Shown here: positions 31,562 to 41,986 of the stretch, piece after piece | Layout of the letters: each line of letters opens with the position of its first letter | How positions within the stretch are numbered: position 1 is the first letter of the stretch | Source: Amoebophrya sp. A120 | Taxonomy: Eukaryota > Sar > Dinophyceae > Syndiniales > Amoebophryaceae | DNA: 64,000 bases | Direction of reading: 5' to 3' | Assembly (NCBI GenBank): GCA_905178155.1 | Contig: CAJINV010000006.1 | Coordinates: forward strand, 1,179,876 to 1,243,875 | Translations under genes and position numbers: made by a program | Notes under the pieces: generated by a model | Told to the model about the DNA's origin: nothing | The model's database searches: none | Seen by the model: the letters and a program-made list of their open reading frames with translations, nothing else

Positions 31562-33572
31562 ACCAGGCCCGCCATCTAGCGGTGCTGCAACTCGGCCAAG
31601 TGTTTGTTCTACACAATCAACACGACGCGCCGCATCATTTCTGTGCCGTCACGAGGACGACCACTTCTGGTGCGGCTTTGGCGGCTGAGGACAAAAATGA
31701 CGCGGTAGAGGACAACGACGGGGTTACGTCTATGGGGTTCTCAAACGTTTACATTCTCAACTGTTACGTGAATTTATCATGCAAAACACCATCTTCATCC
31801 TTACGACCAAGCTGCTCCGCATTACAAATTTTCGAAGGGCTAAACCGCGCCTAAATCTGTGCGGAATTTGTAATGCGAAAGATGCGGCACTCCCCCTTTC
31901 ACTTTTCCCATTCTTGCATCACAAGTTGATGTAACAATTGAGAGTGTTGTAACAGTTGAGAACGCCATAGCGTCCACCTCGACCACAAGCTTCCTGGAAG
32001 GGCAAGAAGCGGGAAAAAAAGCAGCCGTCATCATGGACGACAACGCTGACGACGATATCCTTGGTATTGAAAACGTCCCCACTTCCCCATAGTCAAGATG
32101 GACGCCTTGTTGATGTTGCTCGACAAATCCGCAAGGTTTATATACATAGGTGTCGCCCATGACAAATTTGTCGTGCAGCAGCACCCGCCGGCCCAAGAAT
32201 CGTGGTTTGCGCACCGGCCGCACCAGAGAGCCGCTCGAATCAGTATCTGAATCCAAGCATGACAAACCCGACAGAATGTGATGAGAAATATAGTGCCTCT
32301 CAAAGTCTTCAAGCTCAATATGGAGATTCGCATGAGAAGTAAGTACCGTCCTGAGCATGCAAAATTTGCATGGCAAATCTTTGGTGGGGAAGTTTTTGCA
32401 CATGACAGACGACGAAGTGGATTTCTCGTCCGACGATCACGACGCGGATATGCTCTTGCAAAAGACTGATCATACCATCACCCGCAATTACTTGAGGGGG
32501 TCATGCAGGATCGTAGTCGTACTAGATGTAGTTGTAGATGAAATTATCGCTTCTATCGAAATAAAAGACTTCATGTATGTATGTCTTTCGCATGACAAAG
32601 TGAAAACTGTAGAGTTCCTAAACTGATGGTGATGGTAATCATGAGGTTTACCTAAGGATAGCGGAGGTGGCTGCCTTCGTCTATTACAGTAAAAAGGGCC
32701 TCCCACCCCAAGGTTGCAAAAAGTTGTGATGCGAGGTTTTCAAATGAAAACTTTTTGTCATGCATGAAAGGAGTATGAAACTTTCTGATGCAGATTCTAG
32801 TCGTGGTTCGCATCGCTTACATGACAAGCACCGCTCTTGCTGGGATCTTTTGCAATACAAATTTTTGCTATTCACGATCGGAGATCTGTGATGCTGATAC
32901 ATGCAAGAGGCCGAGTGTTTGATTTGGAAAGGTTTGCAATACAAATACTTTCAAGTTCGGGGATGGGGGCATTTTTCATTGTAATATCGTCGCGTGGCAC
33001 TTTCGGAGTGGAGGGGGCGTATGAGACTGCACAATTCCCCCTCTCCCTCATTTGAAGGGCATGGGCTGCAACACAAACACCGGATGGTGATGAAATGTGA
33101 CTCCCGCATTACAAATTGAAATCCCCCACATACGGAGTGCAATGCTTCTGGTTTTTGAGATTCGAAGATCTGTCATGCGGAGAGAGCCGGAACGACGAAG
33201 ACATTAATTGGGTATTTTGCATCACAAATGACGACAAGGGGGAGGAATTTTGCACTCTCATAAAGGGGCACGAATCAAATTCATCAGCCCGGTCGTGCAG
33301 GAAATCTTGGCGGGAGTGCGAAGAAGCATCTGCAGGGCAAGAAGAAGAAGCAGGAGAAAATCGACGTTCTTTTATCCTGTGTGAAAACGACGACGACATC
33401 CCCAAATCTTCTTCGTCACTTGTCATGCGAAATACCAAATCCGAATCCTGTGCAAGCCTTCTGGCACAAGATCATTGTGCATGGCAATTTTCAACTCTGA
33501 AGGCCCGAACAGTATGTGCAGCATTTTTGTTCAAGGCGTGAGGTCCAGTTCGTCTTGCGGAAACAAGTGCAG
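31562..33572 (+). CDS. Uncharacterised acidic protein with a basic C-terminal part (copy A)
   Basis: Exon pieces joined across introners: YQARHLAVLQLGQVFVLHNQ, ALAAEDKNDAVEDNDGVT (to 31,730); STSTTSFLEGQEAGKKAAVI and DDNADDD (to 32,055); EVDFSSDDHDADMLLQKTDH (to 32,473); EVYLRIAEVAAFVAWHFRSG (to about 33,019); then a Lys-rich piece AKKHLQGKKKKQEKIDVL and GPVRLAETSA (to 33,572). The Asp/Glu-rich centre and Lys-rich end are clear. The join at 33,020-33,262 is less certain. Beyond 33,574 the A sequence no longer matches B. The 5' end is unresolved, and it may continue from the signal-peptide exon at 29.4 kb. No family recognised. Confidence 0.5.
31731..31969. mobile_element. Introner, family 3, copy A only
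   Basis: It starts TATGGGGTTCTCAAACG and ends CAGTTGAGAACGCCATA. Flanks ACGTC and GCGTC differ at one base. It splits NDGVT|STSTTS. Copy B is uninterrupted near 60,850. Confidence 0.9.
32056..32407. mobile_element. Introner, family 5-like (shared with copy B)
   Basis: The left end TATCCTTGGTATTGAAAACG pairs with AGTTTTTGCACATGACA. Target duplication GACGA (32,051-32,055 and 32,408-32,412). Removal joins DNADDD|EVDFSSDD. B counterpart 60,931-61,275. Confidence 0.8.
32474..32637. mobile_element. Introner with ACCATCACC/GGTGATGGT termini (shared with copy B)
   Basis: The left arm ACCATCACCCGCAATTAC and right arm ACTGATGGTGATGGTA are an inverted pair. Target duplication ATCAT (32,469-32,473 and 32,638-32,642), also preserved in B. 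Removal joins QKTDH|EVYLRIAE in A. Confidence 0.75.
32682..32986. mobile_element. Introner, family 6-like, copy A only
   Basis: It starts TATTACAGTAAAAAGGGCC and ends GGCATTTTTCATTGTAATA, with C-rich/G-rich inner arms. Perfect target duplication TCGTC (32,677-32,681 and 32,987-32,991). It splits VAAFV|AWHF. Copy B is uninterrupted near 61,552. Confidence 0.95.
33020..33262. mobile_element. Introner, family 7 (shared with copy B)
   Basis: It starts TATGAGACTGCACAATTCCC and ends AATTTTGCACTCTCATA. The flanks are eroded. The B counterpart (about 61,587-61,918) carries an internal tandem duplication. Confidence 0.8.
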
Positions 33573-33874
33573 TATCCTACAGAAAAGTACATCGATGCCA
33601 CGTCAGAAATTATTTTGTCATGCAAGTATTTTTTTTGTAAGTACGGCTACTTAATAGCCAGCACCCCAGGTGCAGGCAGTGAAAAAAGCAAATTGCTCAG
33701 GAGGATAATTTGTCTGGGCCGGTTTTTGTTTTCTGCCTTGGAGGTTTGCACAAACATATTCTCCATCTAGCATGACGGACATTTGCGGTGTAGTTGCGCC
33801 TAAGCATTGCAAGATGGCGGGAAAACAGCAACGCAATTTTTTGTGGGATGGACGATGTACTTTTCTGTGTGATA
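33573..33874. mobile_element. Introner at the right breakpoint of copy A
   Basis: It starts TATCCTACAGAAAAGTACATCG-like and ends CGATGTACTTTTCTGTGTGATA-like, a near-perfect inverted pair over about 20 bp. A/B similarity stops at its left edge: A continues into this element, B continues as TAATTGTTGAGC. After it A reads GIADEDDVMPCESPKRIG in the frame of the upstream exon. Confidence 0.8.
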
Positions 33875-34623
33875 GTGCCGGATTGCCGACGAGGATGATG
33901 TTATGCCTTGCGAAAGTCCTAAGCGAATAGGAATATTGCGCCTCTGATTGAAATCTGAAAACCTTCAGAAGGTTTTCTCTTTCAGGCATAGCGACCATCT
34001 TAAGACACGGCGGGACAGTAACACGCTGCGGAAAGCGTTATGCAGAAGCCCTAGTTCTTTTATTTTGGTTTTGCACTCGCGGCCAGCCGAGCTAGATCAA
34101 TGTCGTTCAAGGAGGTACACAAGACTACTGTCCTTTGTTGTCATGCGCGTGACTTCTCGAAAAAATTAAAATATAAATATATTTATAAGAATGGACTCGG
34201 TAAAAGCTCAAGCTGTATCAGGCCCAGACCCAGACGGTATTTCGCTTGCCTTTTCTTTTGCGCAGCTGCATAAGAGGCGACGCCGGCAGACGCCTATGAC
34301 CCGCTCCGATGGCGCAATCCCAAGTGGAACAATTTGTGCTGCAAAATGCATAAAGTATGAATATGATAATGATCTGTCTAGCCATCATGATGTGCTATTA
34401 TGGAGTCCAGTCGTGACGACACTCCAGGTCCAGCCCGCATTGAAATGATTCGCATAGAGAATTTGTCTTGGAAGTGGAACCAAATCTAGATCACGAAGAC
34501 AACGCGATATTATACTACTGCTATTTGATTTGAATTTGTTTTTGTGCAAGACAAATTTATGTATATGTGGCTTTTTCTGTTTTTTGCTGCATTGCTCCGC
34601 CTGATATTCTTCCATCTGAGGTG

Positions 34624-34832
34624 GCCATATCGTCAAGATGCACTCGTTTTTTCGGTGAGCGTGGAACTTCCAGGGGGTGTTAAAAGGAAGCCGGATGACC
34701 GCCTAAAATTGGACGGCATGAAGCCTGGCGAGGATTACGCGCTGATTTCCCGAGAAGGCGGCCCCGATGACGAGGTGTGGGCTGCTGTGTTTCTCAACAC
34801 TGGCAGGACTATCAGCTTGCACAAGAGCCCCG
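34624..34832 (+). CDS. Exon of an unrecognised protein, GMKPGEDYALI motif
   Basis: The frame reads DALVFSVSVELPGGVKRKPD, LKLDGMKPGEDYALISREGG, DEVWAAVFLNTGRTISLHKS and ends at a GTAGTT donor near 34,833. The alternating hydrophobic pattern looks beta-rich. It resembles the exon at 63,205-63,380 (SAVFFFTREDG, TTNLRPGADYTLLADG, LAFFLDISSG), so the two are probably old paralogues. The exon start is uncertain and no family is recognised. Confidence 0.45.
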
Positions 34833-35389
34833 TAGTTTTCATTTTATTGTTCGATGAGATTGAAGTTGTAGTTGAACTACAGAACAGAAGAATCAAGGGT
34901 ACATCTGTCGACTTTTTCTCGCGGAAAATCGAAATCCTAATTCAGGAAGTCGTGGCAGTTGCTGCTGCAAGTGCAAACGCAGCGTGCTGCAGTGTGCATC
35001 AAAGAAAACCATAGCTGCGAATGGGGATTGTAAGCTACAGTATACTACTCACTACACATCCTTTCATCTTCGCACGGCAACCGTAGCAAAGGGGACGAAA
35101 CAGGGGCTCTTGTGCACTTGCATACCCACGAACCACATCACGCGAGCTTTTTCTATCCTACAGAATGGTTCTTTATCTCGTGCAGGAACCGGTTCCCGTA
35201 ACTGTGTGTGAGGGGAGAAGGAGGTCGTAAATGGAGATCAACATAAAGAGAATAGATTCAATCTAGTCTCTTTACCTTGATATTTGTTATGAAACGAGTG
35301 CACATCGAAGTCAAACTCAACTTCAAGTTCAAGTGCTGTTGAAATATGCATGGAAACCGTGCTAGTACGTAAGAACCTTTCTGTGTGGT

Positions 35390-35822
35390 AGTGTCAGTGT
35401 CTTCGGAGACGCCAGCTGACGGCGTAGCGCAGCTGGGAGAGATGGAAGTTCTGGTCGAGGGCACGACGGACGCCAAGCAGAAGCTGTATGACTGCTTCCT
35501 TCTCGACAGCGAACTCCCCACAGCTGTCAGCGACACCCAAAGCACGGTTGCGCAGGACCTGACCGCACAGGACCAGCATGCCGATGATCAGCATGCCTGC
35601 ATGCGGGATTGCACACTGGATCGGAACTGCTACGGCTGGGCCTGGTTCGACTCTCCTCGTGAAGATGGGGGCAGCAGGTGCGTGCGCTGGGGCCAGGACA
35701 CATCTATCGACGTGAAAGCCGCATCTATTTACTGCAAAGTGAAAACGGGGGACGAAAGCGCATTTATTGTCCGGAAAATTTTTTACTCTCCAGGGCCCGC
35801 CCCAGCAATTTTGGGATTCTGA
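35390..35822 (+). CDS. PAN/Apple-like cysteine-rich exon
   Basis: After an acceptor GTGTGGTAG the frame reads LGEMEVLVEGTTDAKQKLYD, CFLLDSELPTAV, then HACMRDCTLDRNCYGWAWFD, GSRCVRWGQD and ASIYCKVKTGDESAFIVRK. The CxxxC...C.G..W...C pattern, followed by a final Cys, is the layout of PAN/Apple modules. These are adhesive domains common in alveolate surface and secreted proteins (family knowledge). The domain assignment is inference from this pattern. It probably belongs to the same gene as the exon at 34.6 kb. The frame closes at 35,820-35,822 but a donor may lie earlier. Confidence 0.5.
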
Positions 35823-36390
35823 TCACCTGTAGCCGCAAATCCTTCGGTCACGCCGGGAAAGACTGTCATGTAGGGCGAAGCCGTCATGTGGGGTAAAATT
35901 GTAAGGGCAGGAGAGGCCCGGGCGTCGGCAAAGGATAATTTTATTTGAACTTGATGGCACCGAATCCCCCGCAAGGCGCAATGATGAATTGACATGAAAG
36001 GATGGCCATTACAACCACTCGCTGGGGCGGGAGAGAGAATTTTCCTGCGTGATACCACTGGGCGAGGACAGTGATGCTCTTCACGGCGGTGCTCGGTCGG
36101 AGGGGTCGAGCGGCGCGAAATGATGTGACAAGCATCATTACTGAACCGTTTTCGACAGCTCTCAGTTTCTCAGCAAAGGAGTTGAATTTCGGAAAATGAA
36201 AAAGAAAATGTGAATTTGTGATGCAAATCCGGCGGCCTGGTGAACAAGCGAAGGTGTTCGGCCGACCGGGAGATGTCCTTCGTCTTCACTTCTTCTTCTT
36301 CGTTCTTCTTCGTTCTGCTCCGGAATTCGCAATGTGAGTGAATTTGCGATACAATTGGGAAAATAAATGCACTGTCGACTGTAGAGATAG
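35823..36390. other. Spacer between copy A side and copy B, nothing firm seen
   Basis: Contains the short repeat GCCGTCATGTGGGG / GACTGTCATGTAGGG (35,862-35,893) and simple CTT/TTC runs near 36,285-36,310. No supported gene. Similarity to copy A begins at about 36,391. Confidence 0.4.
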
Positions 36391-36531
36391 TTTGTCATGC
36401 GTGCATGAATGTTGTGCTAAGCTACATCATGACAATTACAATCATATCGTCGCACTTTTGCAATGCATAACTAACAAGGATGGGGGCAAGAAGATGGAGG
36501 ACGCCGCAAAGCCGACGTCTTTTGCGGCAAA

Positions 36532-37365
36532 TATCCTGTGCAAAAGTATCGTACTCGTATGTTAAGTGCAAGTCTTGCATTACAAATCTTGTTCCCAAAG
36601 CAAATCCGCATTACAAATTGTATTTCTCATGCTGAGGAAATTAATATTTACATTGCTTGACTTCCGGGTTCAGGTTCTGGTACGGCATACCCCCGGCGAC
36701 AGGTGACCTCGACAGGTGACCTCGACAGGTGACCCCGACAGGTGACCTCGACAGGTGACATCGACAGGTGGCCTCGACAGGTGACCTTGACAGGTGACCT
36801 TGACAGGTGACCTGGACAGGTGACCTGGACAGGTGACCTGGACAGGTGGCCGCGACAGGTGACGACGACAGGCGGGGCGAGAGGATAAATCACAGGCGAG
36901 GTCAACGCCTGCGCTCATGTCGTTCTTGACGTGAAAAGCAAATATTTGCGACACAGAAAATGAAAAAGATAAAAGCGCAAAAAAAAAAACTGCGACGTCG
37001 CAGAAAATGGAAAATATCAAAGCGCAAAAACACAAAATGCCCCCACACAGAAAGAAGTTTTTGCGCTGCCATGCAAAAATGAAAAAGTGCGTATCTCTGC
37101 AATGCACGCCCAGGAGACGGCTTATATATGATGACGAGGCAGCACCTATTTCATCCTTTTGCCAGTAGCGCTTCGCGCACTAAGCCACCATGCGCGCGCC
37201 TGGTGTGAGGTGAGGGGCGGACGCTGTCCGCCCCGATGGCGAACACCCTTCCCCCACTAGAGCCACTAAGGACGGGCACAAGGCCCCAGCGTGGGGACCC
37301 TGTCCCCACGCGTGGGTCTTGTTTGTCATGCAATGTATACTAGTACGGTACTTTTGCAATTCATA
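36532..37365. mobile_element. Introner, family 2, enlarged by a minisatellite, copy B only
   Basis: 834 bp with GTGCAAAAGTATCGTAC on the left and ACGGTACTTTTGCAATTC on the right. Perfect target duplication GCAAA (36,527-36,531 and 37,366-37,370). It splits PTSFAAK|KIGQ, which is uninterrupted in copy A near 1,070. Confidence 0.92.
36698..36880. repeat. 13-bp minisatellite, 14 units
   Basis: Unit GACAGGTGACCTC with point variants, inside the copy B family 2 introner. No such array exists at any copy A introner. Confidence 0.95.
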
Positions 37366-37413
37366 GCAAAGAAGATTGGGCAACTGTCGCACTACAACAA
37401 GGCGGCGGAGGCG

Positions 37414-37623
37414 TATCAGAAGAAAAAAGTTCGTCACGATCACTCATGCGCACTTTTGCAATACAAAAAATGCCTGTCATGCGTAAAAATGCATCACAGC
37501 CAAACTTCATAGGGGATTCCCCTAATAGTGTTTCTGCAATACAAGGAAAGGCTGTGATGCTGAAAAAATTTGTAATGCAAAATCTCCAGGTTAATGACTG
37601 TGACAAACTTTTTTCTTTCCATA
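37414..37623. mobile_element. Introner, family 8, copy B only
   Basis: It starts TATCAGAAGAAAAAAGTTCG and ends CAAACTTTTTTCTTTCCATA. Perfect target duplication AGGCG (37,409-37,413 and 37,624-37,628). Copy A reads GCGGAGGCGGATTTTC uninterrupted near 1,275-1,290. Confidence 0.95.
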
Positions 37624-39008
37624 AGGCGGATTTCCTGGACGCGCGGGCCCTGCATCTGTCCCTGAAAGCCTCCGTGTTGCTACGCATCGCAAATATCTTT
37701 GGCTACTTTGGAACAGGAAAAAAAGGCATAAGCGGTTAGTAGAGTTTGTGTCGACGCAGCTCTCAGTCTCATTTCATCTTCTTGGTCGTGTGCTGCCCTA
37801 CGCATGACAACTTCCTACTCCTTGCGAACTCGCAGTCCCCAGAATTCTTCAGCTTCACATCTACAATCCTTCTTCCCCCAGCTGCATTTTTCCAGCGGCC
37901 AGAACACGAGATCCTTTTTTCATGTTTCCACGCATGACAGATCTGGAGGTGACAGCAACCGCGCATTACAAATTTGATATCCTGTCATAGAAAAAGGTAT
38001 TTGCGATTCATAGCAAGTGAGCTTCAACGACTTGGAAGCAGCAAAAGAAACCGTCGCGGACGAGCTGAACTATGCTATTGGAAAATTCCTTTCGATCGAC
38101 GATTTCGATTTCTTTACTGATTCTTGCGCATTCAGGATCAGCATATACATGTTTATTTCCTTACCTTTGCTTGTGCCTGTAAATGTATAAAGCAAATGAA
38201 ATGAATTTCAGAACATCATAAATAGCTCCTGTTTGATTATACCATCCACCAGAGCAATTTTTGCATTGCAAATCCAGATCCAGATCGAGATTGAATATCG
38301 AAGGAATTTTTCCCTAGCATATCAAAGACGAACTCTTCAAGTACCGGGTGCCCGTCAGCGTAAAGCCACGAGTTTTATGCATTGCGAATTTGTGGATGTG
38401 GCGATCATTCTCCGACAGGTGAACATTGTCATGCAAAACCGGCGTACGCCTACGCCTGCTGTGCTCTTTGTAGCACGTGCACTTGTTACCGCGACTTCTA
38501 CTTTCTTGCTTCCTCGAGAGGTAATTGTTTCATCAGGCATATCGGCACCAGCAAGAAGTTGGGAACTGTGCTGTGACTGTAAAGTTTGAATTTGCATCAA
38601 TATAATTCAGAACAGCTCGACACACCAATTATTTCCTTTCATAAGGCTTCGCTTGGTTTTACAAAAGTCAGATGCTGGTCTACCACCTCGCGCAGGACAG
38701 GTCCAAGTATAAGAAATAAGTAAATTTGTTTCTTGTCGTAGTTTGTCATGCAGAATTTGCATTCTAGCAACGCTCTACGAGATAGGAACGGATATGATGT
38801 GCTGTCATTATTTGTTCTCATCGGAAACTAAGAAAAAGAAGTAGTACGAGGTTGATCATGAGGCTCTTTCGACGGACATAGAAGTAGGTAAAACTCGAAC
38901 TCCTTTATTTTCGCGAAAGGACGACGCATAAGAAAAAAGAAATGTAAATCCTTTATTCACGACACAGGTACTACGCCGCGGGTGTGAACTACCTCCGGTA
39001 CACTCCCT

Positions 39009-39175
39009 TATGAATTGCAAAAGTACTATCGTACTAGTAAAGTATAAACTGCATTACAAATTTCGTCAGCATGAGAAACAAAAATTTGTAATGCGGATTC
39101 ACGTTAGGAAAAAGATTTGTAATGCATAAATCTGCTATTACTACTAGTACTACTACGATGCTTTTGCGGTCCATA
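39009..39175. mobile_element. Introner, family 2, copy B only
   Basis: It starts TATGAATTGCAAAAGTAC; the right end is ATGCTTTTGCGGTCCATA. Flanks TCCCT and TCGCT. It splits the exon LRYTPLSEVDF, which is intact in copy A at about 2,535. Confidence 0.88.
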
Positions 39176-40233
39176 TCGCTTATCCGAGGTCGATTTCCCG
39201 CTTGTCGACCTGGCCGTCAACCTGGGCATCGCCGCCCTATATCGCCGCCCTATATCGCCTTGCTGCGCTTGATACTGACGAAAAAAAAAAACAGAATTGC
39301 ATGCGCCGCAGTCTCATAGAAGGAGTCGGAAGCATGCCGTCGTAGATTTATAAATTGTTGCTTGTCCTCCACAGCGAATGGAAGATAGTATCGAGCAGAG
39401 CTACTACCTTTTTTGCGAACAACTAAAAGGATCATGAAGCAGCAGTATCGGTAAGATACTAGATGCATGACAAACACAACCAATATAAGAGGACCAAGCG
39501 CAAGCTAGCATCCTCGGGGGTCCATCTCAGGCTAATAATATTGTGCTCGAACCTAATTTTTCACAGCTTCATAGCGGAGGGAAAATACGAGCTCTACGAT
39601 GCTTGTCAAAAAAAGTGGGCGGCTGAGGTAAAAACAAGAAAGAAATTTTGATTTTTCGATTATAAAGGCGGATCTATCGGATGGACACTAAGTACTGTGG
39701 AAAATAATCGAGATCACGACTAAGTCTCATGGCAATAGTACTCTTTCTTCCCTAGAGCTGGAACCACGAATTTGTGATGCATGGTGCAGCTCCTGCTGCA
39801 CGTGTATGTCAACATGTTTTTCTACTATATCCGACCCGATCACAGATTAGCAAGGCGAGTATTTTGAAGGAGAAGGAGGCGGAGATTTACGAAAAATTTT
39901 GGTATCCACATTGAGCAGAAAAAAAATGGGGATTTGCTTTGCAGAAGGTGAAAGGCGGCCGCCTTGGGCGTGATGCATGTGCATGATAACATACAACTTT
40001 GTCATGCTGATAAACTACAGACACGATGCGGTCGCGGACGTCGTCCAGATCAATTTCGGTCTTAACACTGAAAATAATCGCAGTGAAAACCCCAATTGCA
40101 CAGAGCCCGCATGTGCCAAAAGTCAGAGTGAAATACAAAAAATAAATTCCGTCCGAGAAAATAAAGATCATCCAGCAAAAGTTTTCAAGTCCATACTTCT
40201 TTCTCCACTGTCCTGATGGAGTTCGCGTTCCGG

Positions 40234-40829
40234 CAGCCGAAGGGGATAGGCAAGTGGAAAATTACAGTCTCACCATTCTGGTTGCCGTGGTGGAGTAAAT
40301 TTTAATTTATTGCAGAAGATGAAATTCAAATTCAAAATCAAATTTGCCTGCTCCGTGTCGACGTTAGAAACGGATGTTTGCCGGCTGGCATTTACTTTTT
40401 CTTTCGAACTTCTATGTGGACATCCACCTCAGCATTGAAAAGTCAAAAAGAGAATGACAGGAAGTACGCGAAGAACTCTTGGGCTACTGCTAGTGCTCAC
40501 TTGCATGACAAGTTTCATCTTCTTCACCCAAGCAGCTGGACGGAGCTGCTGGAGACTATGGCGTTCTCAAACGTTACATTCTCACCTGTTACACGATTTG
40601 TCATGCAAAATCAACATCAACATTCACAGAGTGAAGCGACTTCGCATGACAACTTCCCGGAGGGCTAAACAGCATTTAAATCTGTGCGGAATTTGTAATG
40701 CTAGAGCCGCAATTGTCCCCCTTGCTATTCTTGCATTACAAATTCATGTAACAGTTGAGAATGTAACAATTGAGAGTCCCATAGAGACTGCTGAATGAGA
40801 CTGCTGGTTTTCCACAGGGATAAGCGAAG
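40234..40829. mobile_element. Introner, family 9, host of a nested family 3 element (copy B)
   Basis: Counterpart of A 4,778-5,139, with the same GTGGAAAATTACAGTCTCACC-like left arm and TTTTCCACAGGG right arm. It is longer because of the nested element at 40,557-40,783. Confidence 0.65.
40557..40783. mobile_element. Introner, family 3, nested, copy B only
   Basis: It starts TATGGCGTTCTCAAACG and ends CAATTGAGAGTCCCATA. Perfect target duplication GAGAC (40,552-40,556 and 40,784-40,788). Copy A lacks it near 5,103. Confidence 0.94.
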
Positions 40830-40904
40830 CGTACGATCCAGCTAAACGAGCTGCGGAAGCTGATCCGGGTGGAAGACATCGAAACGCTGCTGATCAACGC
40901 GATG

Positions 40905-41210
40905 TATCCTGTGCAAAAACGTCCACACCCCGCCAGAGTTGTCATGCTCCTTTGCAGTTCTTTATAGAAATAATAATGATTGTAATGCGCACCCCCCCAT
41001 GATGATCATGAAGAGGGGCATTCTCTATCGTGTTTTGGAATTTGTAATGCTGGAAACAGGAGAAGGGAATGGATTTGTGGTGCGGCTCTCCTTGCTAAAC
41101 TGCACAACACCAGAGAGATGAACTTGTCATGCGCGACTTCCAAAACTTGCGGACTTGTGTTGCTAAGTTCGCAATTTGGCTATGGGATGGGAACGTTTTT
41201 CCTCAGGATG
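40905..41210. mobile_element. Introner, family 5 (copy B counterpart of A 5,524-6,100)
   Basis: Left end TATCCTGTGCAAAAACG, right end ACGTTTTTCCTCAGGATG, flanks CGATG. It lacks the nested family 4 element found in A. Confidence 0.82.
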
Positions 41211-41258
41211 CGATGTGTGCGGACCTCATCAAGGGAACGATCGACCAGGTGGAGCAGA

Positions 41259-41532
41259 TATCAAATGCAAATACCTCTCAGTCTAGAAGATGTAATGCTA
41301 TGTTGTCGTGCTCGTCTCACATGAGTCTTGAATCTGTAATGCGTGAGCAGGAAATATAAAGCCTTTCGCCTGTCGTGCAAAAATTTAGTTTGTCATGCGG
41401 AAAGCGAAAGCGAAACGCAAAGGAGCCATCCAGAAACTTGTCATGCGTGGCTGCGCATTGCAGTGAACCCACCATTTTTTGCTATCCAGCATCACAAGTT
41501 TCCTCCAGACCCGGACATATTTGCATTCGATA
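41259..41532. mobile_element. Introner, family 4 (copy B counterpart of A 6,149-6,422)
   Basis: Same length and target duplication (GCAGA) as in A. It lies inside a tract (about 41,000-41,820) that is almost identical to A. Confidence 0.88.
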
Positions 41533-41824
41533 GCAGACCTTCTCTTACCACTACGTCAAGCCGCGTGTGCTGGATAAGACGAGAATCCACGACCTCGAGA
41601 GCAGGGTAAGGGTATTTTTGAAGGATAGTACTTTAGCTACATCTTTATTCCACGAGGACCTCCGCCCTCTTGTTCGTGATGCGTGACATGTAGAAATGTC
41701 TTCACTTTAGTTTCGCACACGCGCATGACAAATTTTCTCACTCTGATTTTGTCTACCGCATCACAAATTTTCGTAGGTCACCACATGGATCGAGCAGCAA
41801 AACGTGGTGTTGAAGCAGTTCGAA

Positions 41825-41986
41825 TATGAATAGTGCAAAAGTATCGTACCTAGCTGAAATCGCATCACAAAGTCGCTCGGCATGTAAACAAATGGAATTT
41901 TTTGTCGTGCTGAATTACGTAATAACCTAGATTTGTCATGCAAAAATATTGCGATTACTACGTGTACGATACTTTTGCAGAGGATA
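41825..41986. mobile_element. Introner, family 2 (copy B counterpart of A 6,715-6,896)
   Basis: Ends GTGCAAAAGTATCGTACC and GTACGATACTTTTGCAG; target duplication TCGAA. Internal sequence differs from A by several indels. Confidence 0.82.

Noticed and set aside
32600-32680. Hydrophobic stretch that could be read as a membrane segment in copy B (VMVIIMFSLAIAEVAAFVAW)
   Set aside because: The first half is the right arm of the ACCATCACC/GGTGATGGT introner with an ATCAT duplication. After removal the exon starts at EVYLRIAEVAAF.
36698-36880. Regular 13-bp repeats that might suggest a CRISPR-like array
   Set aside because: There are no spacers: units are directly adjacent and differ only by point changes. 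It is a minisatellite in a eukaryotic intron.
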